From contig NZ_SPMX01000017.1 in NCBI RefSeq assembly GCF_012940005.1, positions 39,225 through 103,224 of the forward strand: 64,000 nucleotides of DNA, given 5' to 3'. A model generated the notes under the pieces. The model was not told where the DNA came from, searched no databases, and saw only the letters and a program-made list of their open reading frames with translations. Positions 1 to 9,314 of the stretch are shown here, piece after piece. This stretch comes from Candidatus Accumulibacter contiguus. Lineage in GTDB: Bacteria > Pseudomonadota > Gammaproteobacteria > Burkholderiales > Rhodocyclaceae. The position numbers and the translations under genes were made by a program. Numbering within the stretch: the stretch's first letter is position 1; each line of letters starts with the position of its first letter.

Positions 1-1529
1 AAGCTGCCCTGACCAAGCTTCCTTTCGACAACATAGGTCCGGGTCAGCGCATAACCCGGCGGTAGGTTGCGGAAATCCACATCGCTTTCGGGCTCCGGCG
101 GAACCATCGTCGATACTGACGCCGGTTCGGCTACGGGGGCCAAGGCGGGAGAGAGGAGGGCATTCAGCGCCGCCAGGGCCGCCAAGGCCATCGGCCGTTG
201 CGCCTCGTCGAACTGGCAGAGCGCCTGCAACCAGGCATCGAAGGCTCCATTCAATTCCGGCCGCAACTGCGAAGGCGGCACCGGGAAAACGCCGTCGGTG
301 TCGAAGACACGCGTTGGATCACCATCAAACGGACGCTCGCCAGTGAACAACTCGTAGAGAATCACCCCGGCGGAAAACACATCGGAAGCACGGTTCGCCA
401 CTTCCGGCGCCCGATACGCCTCGGGCGCCACATAGGCCTTTTCCACCAGATCAATGATCGAATCCGCGATCGTCAGGCTGCGATCCACGCCCAGCTTCGC
501 GAAGTCGAAATCGGTGATGCGGGTGGTGCCATCCTGGCCAATCAGAATCGCCCCCGGCGTGAGATTGCGATGCACGACGCCGTGCTGGTGGGCATGGGCC
601 AGCGCCGCCAGCAGGTCTTTCGCCACCCGCCACTTCTGGTCGAGCGTCAGCGCCAGTTGCGGTCGCGCCAGATGTACGGTCAGTGCCTGCCCTGACGCAT
701 CGTCGAGGATCAGGATGAATGCGCGGTCGTCGTCGGTCGCGAAGAAATCGCGCGCGGCAACGATGTTGGGGTGCAGCGGTAGCCGTGAGAGCGCTCGATA
801 GGCGTTGGTGATACGGTTGACCTGCGCCTTGCGCGCCTCTTCGGGCTGATACGGATCGGCTTGATACACGCGCAAGCGCGCCGTGCCACCGGCAAAGGCA
901 TTCTCGGCGCGGTATTCGGTATAGGCATCGGCGGCGCCGAGCTTTTCCGTCACCTGCCAGTGACCGAAGCGCAGCACAGCCGAGGCCGGCTTGAGCACTC
1001 GCAGCGCATGCAGGATCAACGACTGCTGCGCCAGGATGTTTCTGGAGAAGCGCGCCGGGATGCTCGTCGCATCCTTGAAGTAGCGCTCGGCATCCTTGAG
1101 TTTGACCACCGCGGGCGCGTCCATCCCAGCCCGGTCGTTCACATGCGCATCAGGCGCCGTGAGCAGAATCGCGGCATCGACGTAGATGTTCTCCAGTTCC
1201 GCTCGCCCGGGGTGACTCTGGGTGATCAGCCCCTTGAAGGCGCGCGAATGGCTGCGCAACTTGGCGAGCGGCGAAGGATAAGGCGCGCGGCCTTCCGGAT
1301 ACCACCGGGGACCGTAGACATCGATGCTGCCACGCGTACCCTTGACGTCGATCAGGTACAGGGCATGCGGGGCCAGCAGGCCGATGTCGATCTCGAAGCG
1401 CTCGCCCTGGCGTTCGAGTTCGAAGTTGTGCCACAGGACGAAACTGTCCGGCAAGTGATCCCGCAGGTGGGCAATGGCGATGCGCTCGGCATCGTTCATT
1501 GGCTGGCCGATGGGGATCACTTTGGCCAT
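1..1529 (-). CDS. mad6: NERD-domain / tandem protein kinase, MADS MAD6-like (C-terminus beyond window)
   Basis: A Ser/Thr-kinase-like defence protein, open from the ATG at 1529 to the window edge (about 509 residues visible). Residues about 15-130 look like a NERD nuclease-related domain, with the motif FEIDIG and then LIDVKG. A first kinase-like domain spans about 190-440. Its catalytic loop reads HRN (320-322) instead of HRD, its metal site reads DFD (340-342), and no clear glycine-rich loop precedes it. At about 504-509 a second kinase begins with LGQGSF at the edge. The start overlaps the upstream mad5 stop by one base. The family resembles PglW of BREX, but the neighbours point to MADS. 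Its role there, presumably signalling or effector control, is inferred. Confidence 0.75.
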   Translation of the reverse strand, partial: MAKVIPIGQPMNDAERIAIAHLRDHLPDSFVLWHNFELERQGERFEIDIGLLAPHALYLIDVKGTRGSIDVYGPRWYPEGRAPYPSPLAKLRSHSRAFKGLITQSHPGRAELENIYVDAAILLTAPDAHVNDRAGMDAPAVVKLKDAERYFKDATSIPARFSRNILAQQSLILHALRVLKPASAVLRFGHWQVTEKLGAADAYTEYRAENAFAGGTARLRVYQADPYQPEEARKAQVNRITNAYRALSRLPLHPNIVAARDFFATDDDRAFILILDDASGQALTVHLARPQLALTLDQKWRVAKDLLAALAHAHQHGVVHRNLTPGAILIGQDGTTRITDFDFAKLGVDRSLTIADSIIDLVEKAYVAPEAYRAPEVANRASDVFSAGVILYELFTGERPFDGDPTRVFDTDGVFPVPPSQLRPELNGAFDAWLQALCQFDEAQRPMALAALAALNALLSPALAPVAEPASVSTMVPPEPESDVDFRNLPPGYALTRTYVVERKLGQGS

Positions 1530-2933
1530 CAGTCTTCCTCTGATTTGATTTTAGCTTCAACAATCTTCCTTGCCAGATTCTCCAAATCAATTGCCTGACT
1601 TCGTAGCGCCGAGACGTTCAAGCCGCGATGGCCTAACCGTTTCCAGAGTGGATGGCTGCGGGCCAGAACCGTGCAATCACCAATCTGGCGAACGTCAAGG
1701 TGAGGTATGGACGTACCAAATGCTCTCGCCTTGAGCTGTCGAATGCCGCATTCACAAGACAAGAAGACGAAAAGGAACCCTGCGTCTTCTTCGGAGTGAC
1801 AATGAATCCGAATGGCATCCTCAGAAACCGCGCCGCCAATAATTCGACCATAAGGGAGCACGGTACGGCCGATGACTCCAGAAAGCTGCCCCGAACGAGG
1901 AACAAGCAGCGTTTTTCGGGAAACTATGCAATGCGCCGCAAGCCTTGAGGGCAATCGATAGGAAGGTTCTGGATCATTCCAGAAGATTGCTGAAGTACCA
2001 AACAGCGGAATCCCTGCCGTGTCACCGTCCAGCACGATACGTTTGAAACGGTTCGGCTCTTCGATGCCAGTTACCACACTCCGCAGAGGAGAGAGATCTG
2101 CCCCGCTGGATTCCAGTGCTGCTATTGCTTGCCGATGGTAACTGCTGTGAAAAAATGCATCCAGTCGGTATTGCACGTCTACCGCAGGCGCAATCGAGAC
2201 GGAAAAGGGCGTGGATGATGGCACCGCACGTAGATTTGCAAGCCTAAGCGTGCTGATCAGCTCGGAAATGGCCTCACGGAGAATGTAATTCGCTTTATCT
2301 CGTTTGTTCGCTGCTTGAGCCACCAGCAAGTCGACTTTCCTCTCGAAATCATGGCCAAAACGCGGTACAGGAAGGTTGGCGATGTGCTCCGGCTCAATGT
2401 GCTGAATGATCGCGCCATAAGTGCCAGCCACAACCAACGGCACGCCATACTTGCTGGAGAGAAAGGCATAGAGGTAACCCGGCAAAATCTTGGATTCATC
2501 CGGCACTACTCTTAAGACGTCCTCAGAACATGCCATGCCGGCCATATCTGGCCGAACGTAAGCCATTCGGCCAATAGTCCCAGAGCGCGTAATAAGAGAC
2601 CAGGACTCTTTCAACAGCAGCCGTGGATTCCGCTCCACTTGCTTCTTGGAAATCAGTGGCAGAGTTGATAGGTCAGCCAAGCCGATCGCTGAGCTGCCCA
2701 TGAACGGAACACCGTATCTACGATCATCGACCCAGCTCCGACTCTCCCTTCCGGAGTCGAAAATGCCAGTGGTGACATCCGCAAGCTTGTCCTTCCTTTC
2801 GCTAAGAAGTCTTAGAGCATCCCGCGCTTCAAGCGCCCCCCGACATATAGGGATTGCAATCCAGCCGCCTGCCACCTTCTTCGAGCCAATCCGACCGCAC
2901 CACACGTGCATTCCTGAAGCTTGCGAATTTCAT
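1529..2933 (-). CDS. mad5: HsdS-like specificity subunit, MADS MAD5-like, +1 frameshift near the start
   Basis: A restriction-modification specificity-type protein with two target-recognition halves, expected to choose the DNA site for the mad2 methyltransferase. The natural start is the ATG at 2933, which overlaps the mad4 stop (ATGA). From there the frame reads MKFASFRNARVV, then CNPYMSG, and hits TGA shortly after a G6 run (C6 on the plus strand, 2836-2841). Reading G5 restores CNPYMSGALEARD and joins the long frame that ends at 1529. The total length, 1405 nt, is 3n+1, consistent with one inserted base. If translation instead began at 2911, about the first 30 residues would be nonsense. 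It is either a pseudogene, a slippage site or a homopolymer sequencing error. Confidence 0.72.
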
Positions 2934-3589
2934 GTAGGCACCTCAGCCGGAAACCATTCCTGCAACGCAGCATTCAGCTCCATGAAAGCGACATCGGTAC
3001 AGCCTTTGATCGAGATCCGCCGGGCGATCTCTTCATAGATCGCTGAAGAGCGCGGTCGGCGCGTTTGCCGCAGCACCCATTCCGCGGCCTCCTTTGGCCG
3101 CCGGGGCTTGGCCTCGTCTGCGAGCCAGAATCCTTGCTGCGCAAGCACGGTGCGCAGACCGGACTCGCCACGGTAGCGCAGGGCGTCGGCAACCAGCGGA
3201 TTGTCCTGCCAGAGCCAGTTCTCGAGTTCCGGCTCGATGGCAATCACCTTGATAGCACTGGCTTGCCAACCGCTGCTGACCAGTCGGCCGCTGACGTCAT
3301 CGACGATGGCCTGCTTGCCGGGTGACCCATCCCATTCGCAATCGAGCGCAACCAGCACACGTTCGTGGGTATTCAGGTAGGGTCGCAGCAGTTCATGGGC
3401 GCGCAGGTAGACGCCGGGATCGTTCCCCCCTTCGTCCACCAGCAGATCGCCACCCACATCGGGATTGAAGTCGAAAGGGGCACAGCCCAGACTGCGGTGC
3501 CACTGGTCTCGGGTGAGGTAGCCGCGGAAGGCTGCAGCCATGTTGCTGTCGGCGACCAGAATGACGCAGGGCCGTTTGTGGTCGCTCAT
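2930..3589 (-). CDS. mad4: TOPRIM/DUF4276-like protein, MADS MAD4-like
   Basis: A 219-residue protein of a defence operon. The start ATG at 3589 overlaps the mad3 stop (ATGA), and its own stop overlaps the mad5 start the same way, so the genes are translationally coupled. Visible features are an N-terminal strand CVILVADSN, a central acidic motif VALDCEWDG, and IEPELENWLW. This pattern resembles the DUF4276/TOPRIM-like proteins that accompany OLD-type ATPases. A nuclease role is plausible from that pairing but is not shown by the sequence. The assignment to MAD4 rests mainly on gene order. Confidence 0.7.
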   Translation of the reverse strand: MSDHKRPCVILVADSNMAAAFRGYLTRDQWHRSLGCAPFDFNPDVGGDLLVDEGGNDPGVYLRAHELLRPYLNTHERVLVALDCEWDGSPGKQAIVDDVSGRLVSSGWQASAIKVIAIEPELENWLWQDNPLVADALRYRGESGLRTVLAQQGFWLADEAKPRRPKEAAEWVLRQTRRPRSSAIYEEIARRISIKGCTDVAFMELNAALQEWFPAEVPT

Positions 3590-4932
3590 CCGAGCACCCC
3601 GGCCGCGAACAGGCTGCCGAGGTCGATACCGCCACGCCATTCCCTGAGACGCGGGTGATCGCTGCCGGCGACCATCTCCACTCCACCCGCGCTGGCCAGC
3701 CGCGCGCACAGCAACTGGTCGATCTTGGTGCTGGCCAGCACCACCGGAGAGTGTGAAGATATCCACACCTGACTGTCGTACATCGACGAGAGCGACTGCA
3801 ACACCGCATCGATCGCATAGGGGTGGAGGCCGTTCTCGGGTTCCTCCGTCACCAGGATGACAGGTTGCCTGGCGAGGTAGGGCAGCAGCGTTAACGCCAG
3901 GATACGCAGGGTTCCGTCGGACAGTCCGGAGGACGACACGCTGTAGCCGCCACGGTAGGTCAGCACGAAATAAGCGTGGTGATCGTCTTCGCGCTCACGT
4001 ACGTCGATGTCGACAACCTGCGGCAAGGCGGTTCGCACGTGATCAATCCAGTCCGCGTAGCTCTCGCTGCGATAGTCGGCTGCCGCAGATCCGCCGGCGC
4101 CCTGGCGCTTGAGGTCGAACGCCAGCCACGGGATATTGCGGCCGCTGGGAATGACGGTTCGCGGCTGACCAGGCGGGCTAGCCTGCCGCATTTCAGCCCA
4201 ATTGGGGTCGAGAAAAACCGCGCCTCCGGTCAGCAGCTCGTAGAGCCAGCGCGCTGCCGGGTATTCGCTGCTCGACTCATACAGAACACGCGGCAAGGCC
4301 AATACCGTGGATGGGAGATCAATCTTGCCCGAACCTCCTTGCCGTCGTTTTGGCGATTCCGGACTGATTTCGGTGCCCGATATGCTGTCGCGCTTCAGTA
4401 CCGTCAACCAGTTCCTGTTATGTTCGGCCTGTGCACCATGCAGTTCGACAGCCGCGCGCTCAGGGGCGAAAGCCTTCGGAAACAGGAATAGATACTCGTT
4501 GCGAACGTGCAGCGGCCCACCATCAGCCAGCTCGAAGCTGATTTCGTAGCGCAGGTGAGTGGGCCAGCGTTGTTCATTTGAACTGAACGCTTCGCGCGCT
4601 CTCTGGTTTTTCAGGCGGGCTATGGCGCCATTGCGAACATCGTTGGCGACGCCTTCCGGAAGAGCAGCCTCGAGAGCCAGAGAGAAGCGGGTACCGCGCC
4701 GGGCAAAAAGAATCTCGCGCAGATCCCCCGTGCGAGGCAGAAAGTCCGGCCGCTTGTCACTGAAGGCGGAGCCGACCGTCGTCGCGCGCAACAAATCACC
4801 GAACAACACCGGCAGATCGAGCAGCGTGGTCTTGCCCGCTCCGTTGGCACCAACGATGACCTGAAAATTACTCAGATCAATCGCCAGCCGCTCGAAGCAG
4901 CGGTAGCGGATCGCTTCCAGCCGCGTGATCAC
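3586..4932 (-). CDS. mad3: AAA/ABC-type ATPase, MADS MAD3-like
   Basis: A 448-residue ATPase of the AAA_15/OLD-like type. Walker A GANGAGKT is at 28-35. An ABC-like signature, SSGLSDGTLR, is near 334-343. Walker B is VILVTEEPENG (358-368), and the switch histidine lies in SSHSP (392-396). The start is a GTG at 4932 that overlaps the mad2 stop (GTGA). It is followed by a TOPRIM-like protein (mad4), a common pairing in phage-defence ATPase-nuclease modules. The activity is likely ATP-dependent sensing or remodelling of DNA, inferred from the family. Confidence 0.78.
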   Translation of the reverse strand: MITRLEAIRYRCFERLAIDLSNFQVIVGANGAGKTTLLDLPVLFGDLLRATTVGSAFSDKRPDFLPRTGDLREILFARRGTRFSLALEAALPEGVANDVRNGAIARLKNQRAREAFSSNEQRWPTHLRYEISFELADGGPLHVRNEYLFLFPKAFAPERAAVELHGAQAEHNRNWLTVLKRDSISGTEISPESPKRRQGGSGKIDLPSTVLALPRVLYESSSEYPAARWLYELLTGGAVFLDPNWAEMRQASPPGQPRTVIPSGRNIPWLAFDLKRQGAGGSAAADYRSESYADWIDHVRTALPQVVDIDVREREDDHHAYFVLTYRGGYSVSSSGLSDGTLRILALTLLPYLARQPVILVTEEPENGLHPYAIDAVLQSLSSMYDSQVWISSHSPVVLASTKIDQLLCARLASAGGVEMVAGSDHPRLREWRGGIDLGSLFAAGVLG

Positions 4933-6984
4933 TGCCCGGGCTCCGGATGCCTGGCGCGGAATTCCGCGTAGGCGGCGGCAATGTCCGGCAGGTCATCGTC
5001 GAGGATGCGCTCCTTGCGGTGCAGGGTGCGCACTTCCAGCCTGCCGCCGATGCGCACCTTCTCTTCATAGGTCTTGTCGACGAGGATCTCTTCGCCGTCT
5101 GGTCGGCGCTTGTAGAGCACATTGCCTCGGCGGTCGAAACCGACTTTCTCGGCAACGGCCATGAATACGGGGTAATCCTGCTTCTTGCCCAGATCGCTGG
5201 CCTGAATCTCCTGCGTGGGCTTCTTCTTGAGGAACAGCAGGCTGGTGAGGATATTGACGTTGGCTTCGACGATGAAGGACTCGACCGGCAGGTCGATGCT
5301 GGCGAGCACCCAGCAATGACGCAGAATCCAGTAGCGGATGTACTCGTCACCGGGGTTGCCGAGAATGCCGTCCGGCAAAACGATGCCCATGCGGCCGCCC
5401 GGCCGCAGCCACTGCACGCAACGCTCGATGAACAGCACCTCGGGTGAAACGGCGGGCTTGATCGCCTGGGTCATGACGAAGCCATCGCCCTGGCGTACCC
5501 AGCGGCGGGCGAGTTCATACTGCTCGAGAATGGTTCGCTCGGTCACCGGGATGTCCGAACCGAAGGGTGGATTGGTGGCGATGACGTCCACGCTTCCGAG
5601 GCGAAGCGTGTCATTCGCCGCTTTGACGCCCGGCAGGTGACCGACGGGAAATTCGAGCGAGTTCATGTGGTACAGGTGGCCAAGCGAATTGCCGGCCATC
5701 ATCACGTTCATCTGCGCGGCACGAACGAGGAAGGGATCGAAGTCCGAACCGAAGAGCTTGTTGGCGGCGAAATCGGCCAGACGGTCGCGCAGCGAAATGA
5801 ATTCCTGGGTATCCTCGTCGCCGGGCCTGACGTTTTTTTTCGTCGTGAAAAACCTTGTTGAGATAGTTGAGTGTCTCGACCAGAAAACCACCCGTGCCGC
5901 AAGCCGGGTCCAGTAACCGTTCGCTTTCCTTCGGGGCAAGCATCTGGATGACCAGCCGAATCGCGCCGCGCGGCGTGAAGTACTGACCACGATCGCCGCG
6001 CAGATTGGTACCGACGATCTCCTGGTAGGCCGCACCTTTGGCATCGACATCGGTGCGCGCAAAGTCGTAGCGTGAGAGTTCGGAAACGATGAACGCCAGT
6101 GCCCGGTCAGACAGGGTGATTTCTTCGTTACCTTTGAAGAGGTCCGGGTAGGCACGCTTCACCGCTTCAAAAAGGGGCACGATACGGAGGCGGATTTCCT
6201 TCTGCCCTTCGGGACTGAACGGTTCGTAGGGGCCGGCCCAGAAGACACGCTGCTCGCCGAGACGACGCTCGTCGTACATCTTGCAGAAGATGAGGTAGAG
6301 GAACTGCCAGAAGGCGGCGTCCTTGGGCATGCCCTCGTTGCCATGGATGTAGTTGTGGCAACGACGGAAAGCCGTGCGCAGCATGACCGGATCGGCCCGC
6401 CGCATCCTGGCGAGCGACGCGCCTTCACGGGTACCAATGGTCTCGTCGCCCATCGGCCAGTCGGCGATGGGTTTGAAGCGGGTATCGAAGCGAGTGACTT
6501 CCTTGCGGAAAAAGAAGAACTCCAGCCCGTTGGTCCACAGTCCGTACTCGCAAGTCTCGACCTCGGCCATGACCGCTTCAAGCAGTTGGAATTCCTTGCG
6601 CGCCTCGTCCGGGTCACGCATGCGATAGGCACCCTTGGTGCCCACCTTGGGCTCCTTGTCCACGGCAACAGCACGATAGAGATTCTGGTCCTCGTGCGGG
6701 GTGCCGGGACGGAAGATGGCGATGTCGATTCTCTTGTTTCGCCCCGCGACTTTCACGCCGTAGTCCGGCTCCATGTCCTCGGCAGCAATGCCATATTCAT
6801 GGATGATGGCGCGCGCAATGCGCTGCCGCACACGCTCTCTTTCGCTGTCCTTGACAGGATTGCCGGTGATGTAGTCGAAGACCTTGCCTTCTTCCAGCGC
6901 GCTGTCTTCCGTCTCTTGCTCCGCCTGAGCAAGATCGCTCATCTCCTCGCCCTGTTCGGAGCTTGCTGCCTTGACCCTAGCCAC
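4929..6984 (-). CDS. mad2: N6-adenine DNA methyltransferase, MADS MAD2-like, +1 frameshift at an A8 run
   Basis: A class I N6-adenine methyltransferase of the HsdM type. An N-terminal HsdR_N-like region (about 35-180) is followed by an HsdM helical region, the SAM motif DPACGTGGF (about 360) and the catalytic NPPF (about 471). The start is a GTG at 6984, overlapping the stop of the upstream mad1 stub. The frame breaks at an A8 run (T8 on the plus strand, 5833-5840), between the SAM-binding and catalytic motifs. A7 would give FHDEKNVRPGDED and restore one 684-residue protein. The length of 2056 nt is 3n+1. As written, the two halves lie in different frames. Self-methylation probably protects the host DNA. 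Confidence 0.8.
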
Positions 6985-7132
6985 TGGAACCCTCCCTGTT
7001 TTCAAAATCGTCGCTACTGGCCGCTGCGCCACCCGCGCGCACCCAGGCATCGACATCCTGTTTCTTGAACGGCATGTAGTGCAGCATACTGCGCGAGCAG
7101 TCGGCAAGGGAGGATCCGGTAATCGATGACAC
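6977..7132 (-). pseudogene. mad1: Truncated helix-turn-helix protein, possible MADS mad1 stub
   Basis: A 51-residue open stretch in front of mad2 that retains only the end of an excisionase/MerR-type DNA-binding domain: YMPFKKQDVDAWVRA matches the usual recognition pattern 'y-r-f-r-r-e-D-V-d-a-W'. Its TAG stop overlaps the mad2 GTG start, as expected for a coupled upstream gene. An in-frame TAG at 7136-7138 blocks extension, so the first helices are missing. A GTG at 7132 is the only possible start that would include the whole stub. MADS operons begin with an HTH gene (mad1), so a deleted mad1 is the simplest reading. Confidence 0.45.
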
Positions 7133-7169
7133 GCCCTAGCTCTTGGGGCTTGTTGTGGCGTAGCCTGTG

Positions 7170-7790
7170 TCAGCGATTGTCGAGTGCCAGTTTGACACTG
7201 AAACCGAGCAGGGCCGAGCCCGCCAGACGGGTCGCCAGCGTGCGCAGCAGCGGCAGCGTCCTCAGTCTGCGCGCGACCGCGTTGCCAAGCAGCACCAGGC
7301 CGGCCTGGTAGAGAAAGCTGAGGAGGGTCACGTGCGCGATCATCACGCCAAGCGTCAGGGCGGAGGCGTCGGCGCGCAGAAAGAGGGGGAAGAAGGCCAC
7401 GAAGAAGAGCATCACCTTCGGGTTGGTGAGACTGACCGCAAAGGCTTGCCGGAAATACACCCAGGCGCTTTTTCTGGCCTCCTGGTCGCCATTGCCACTG
7501 GCAAGCGGTCTTCGCAACAGTTGCAGCCCCATCCAGCCCAGATAAGCGGCACCGAACCACTGCAGGCCCTGCAAAAGGGCAGGGTTTGCCTTCATCACGG
7601 CGGCCAGGCCGACAATTGCCGCGACCATATACCCCATGTCGCCGAGCAGTGTGCCGAGGACGGCGCCGATGCCGGCGGCGATGCCGTTGCGTGCAGTGGC
7701 GTTGAGAATGGCCAGCGTGCCGGGACCGGGAATCAACTGGAAGACGAGAATCGCGGCGACGAAGCTCGCGTAGTTCTGGATTTCAAACAC
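7170..7790 (-). CDS. LysE/RhtB family amino-acid exporter
   Basis: A 206-residue inner-membrane protein with about six hydrophobic segments and the N-terminal signature FQLIPGPGTLAIL typical of the LysE/RhtB translocators. A loop motif, SLTNPKVMLFFVAFFPLF, follows at about 115-132. The family exports amino acids such as homoserine, threonine or lysine. The substrate cannot be read from the sequence. It lies downstream of the HD-domain gene on the same strand with a 21-base gap, so they may be co-transcribed. It is unrelated to the defence operon that starts below 7135. Confidence 0.9.
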   Translation of the reverse strand: MFEIQNYASFVAAILVFQLIPGPGTLAILNATARNGIAAGIGAVLGTLLGDMGYMVAAIVGLAAVMKANPALLQGLQWFGAAYLGWMGLQLLRRPLASGNGDQEARKSAWVYFRQAFAVSLTNPKVMLFFVAFFPLFLRADASALTLGVMIAHVTLLSFLYQAGLVLLGNAVARRLRTLPLLRTLATRLAGSALLGFSVKLALDNR

Positions 7791-7811
7791 CGCTTGCTCT
7801 CCCGGCGATCA

Positions 7812-8306
7812 TCAGGGCGATACCTGCAGCAAGGCGTCGAGTTCCATCCACAGTGACTCACAGAGGCCGTCACGGTAGGCGGCTTGCCGGAAGCATGGGT
7901 GCTCGCTGCGGTAGACCTCCCACAGGCGGCGCCTCTGATCGGCGACACAGCACCTGACGTTGGCCAGGCGGTCGGCAGCCTTGACTACCAGGGCCAGTTC
8001 GGTGGCTCCGCTGACCTTTGCCAGTCTGGCGTAGGTGACCGCCTTGCGCTCGGCACGGCTGGCACCGGGAGAATCGGTCAGCAGGCTGACACAGTCGGCA
8101 ATCAGTGGTCCAAAGCGCTCGCGTATATCGCTTTCGCTGACCCCGGTATCCTCGACGACGTCGTGTAGATAGCCGACGATCTGTGCTTCGGCGCCATAGG
8201 GCGACAACAGGCCGACGACCGCTTCGAGATGGAAGGCGTATGGCCGGTCGCCGTACATCTGGCTGCCGTGCGCTGTCAGCGCAAAAGAGCGAGCTTCATC
8301 GAGCAT
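7812..8306 (-). CDS. Small HD-domain phosphohydrolase (SpoT-like HD)
   Basis: A 164-residue single-domain protein with the metal-binding pattern of HD hydrolases: His26 in YAFHLEAV, then His48-Asp49 and Glu52-Asp53 in YLHDVVEDTG. It continues with VVKAADRLANV (about 107-117). This arrangement is typical of the RelA/SpoT hydrolase half and of MESH1-like ppGpp hydrolases. There is no synthetase, TGS or ACT domain, so hydrolysis of (p)ppGpp or a related nucleotide is possible but unproven. It sits 12 bases downstream of the sterol-desaturase-like gene. Confidence 0.8.
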   Translation of the reverse strand: MLDEARSFALTAHGSQMYGDRPYAFHLEAVVGLLSPYGAEAQIVGYLHDVVEDTGVSESDIRERFGPLIADCVSLLTDSPGASRAERKAVTYARLAKVSGATELALVVKAADRLANVRCCVADQRRRLWEVYRSEHPCFRQAAYRDGLCESLWMELDALLQVSP

Positions 8307-8318
8307 GGAAGGTCTTCA

Positions 8319-9314
8319 TCATTGGCTTTGGCGTTGGCGTTCTTCGCCATGATTGTTTTCCGGGAGAAACGTCGCCGCGAGGGCGCAAAGTCCTTCCCAC
8401 TGCTGTTGCCAGAAGCCACTCCGCGCGGCCGATTCCGGCAGTGGCCCCTGCCTGAGGCCGCAGGGCGGCATCGTCTGGCCACGATACTGGGTACCGAAGA
8501 GTTGATCCCAGATCGGCAGGAGGATCGCGAAATTGCAGCCAAAGCGGTACTGCCGGCCGGCAGGAAGGTCGATGGCATGGTGCCAGCGATGGTAGCGCGG
8601 GCTGACCAGCAGGAGTTCGCCAATGCGGCCGAAGGACAGCCGGGCATTGACGTGCGAGAGGTTTTCGATGGTCTTGACGACGATCAGCAGGCCAATGAAG
8701 TGGCCTGGCGGGACGCCGACCAGGAGCGCGACGATGGCGAACCAGCAACCGCCAACCAGGTCGTCGAGGAGATGGTTGCGGCTGTCCGTCCATAGCGTCA
8801 TCTGGCGCTGGCTGTGGTGGATCGCGTGCAGCGCCCACCACCAGCGGAAGGTGTGTGAGAGGCGATGGCGCCAGTACTCGGTAAAGTCCAGGATGCACAG
8901 ATAGACCAGGAAACTGAGCAATGGCCGGGCTTCCAGCATCGGGAACCAATCCTCGAGTTGCGGCGGAATGATGTCGTTGAAGCGCAGCCAGCGTTCGAGG
9001 TCGGCGAACAGGGGTGCCAGCAGGGCGAAAATGAGCAGCGGAATGATTCCCAGCCGGTCGAGGAAGGAATACAGCACGTCTACCCGCACCGCCTTGCGAT
9101 CCGGCCAGACCTCGATCGGTCGCAACGCCTCCAGGGGTCGCAGCAGCAGGAAAGCGACGGTGATCTGCAATACCCCGCAGAGGAAGAACTCGATGCCGTC
9201 GAAAGCCATTTCCAGATAGCTGCCCATTCCCGTGGCCAGCAGCACGGGTTGCAGCAGATGCGCCAATAGCCAGCCCTGCAGATCGACGAACGCTTCAATG
9301 CAGGCGTTGATCAT
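8319..9314 (-). CDS. Sterol desaturase / fatty acid hydroxylase family membrane enzyme
   Basis: A 331-residue integral membrane di-iron enzyme. The three histidine boxes of the fatty-acid-hydroxylase superfamily are present: HRLSH (150-154), HAIHH (163-167) and HRWHH (242-246). Several hydrophobic segments precede them. Members hydroxylate or desaturate sterols, hopanoids, carotenoids or fatty acyl chains; the substrate is unknown here. Its start overlaps the stop of the deacetylase gene (ATGA), and that gene overlaps the beta-propeller gene in the same way, so the three form one translational unit. Confidence 0.88.
   Translation of the reverse strand: MINACIEAFVDLQGWLLAHLLQPVLLATGMGSYLEMAFDGIEFFLCGVLQITVAFLLLRPLEALRPIEVWPDRKAVRVDVLYSFLDRLGIIPLLIFALLAPLFADLERWLRFNDIIPPQLEDWFPMLEARPLLSFLVYLCILDFTEYWRHRLSHTFRWWWALHAIHHSQRQMTLWTDSRNHLLDDLVGGCWFAIVALLVGVPPGHFIGLLIVVKTIENLSHVNARLSFGRIGELLLVSPRYHRWHHAIDLPAGRQYRFGCNFAILLPIWDQLFGTQYRGQTMPPCGLRQGPLPESAARSGFWQQQWEGLCALAATFLPENNHGEERQRQSQ

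Noticed and set aside
1..1529. BREX PglW kinase
   Set aside because: The domain layout is similar, but no pglX, pglZ, brxC or brxL neighbour is present in the operon.
1..7000. Classical type I restriction-modification operon
   Set aside because: A methyltransferase and an S-like protein are present, but there is no HsdR translocase in the window. The ATPase, TOPRIM-like protein and kinase in a fixed overlapping order fit MADS better.
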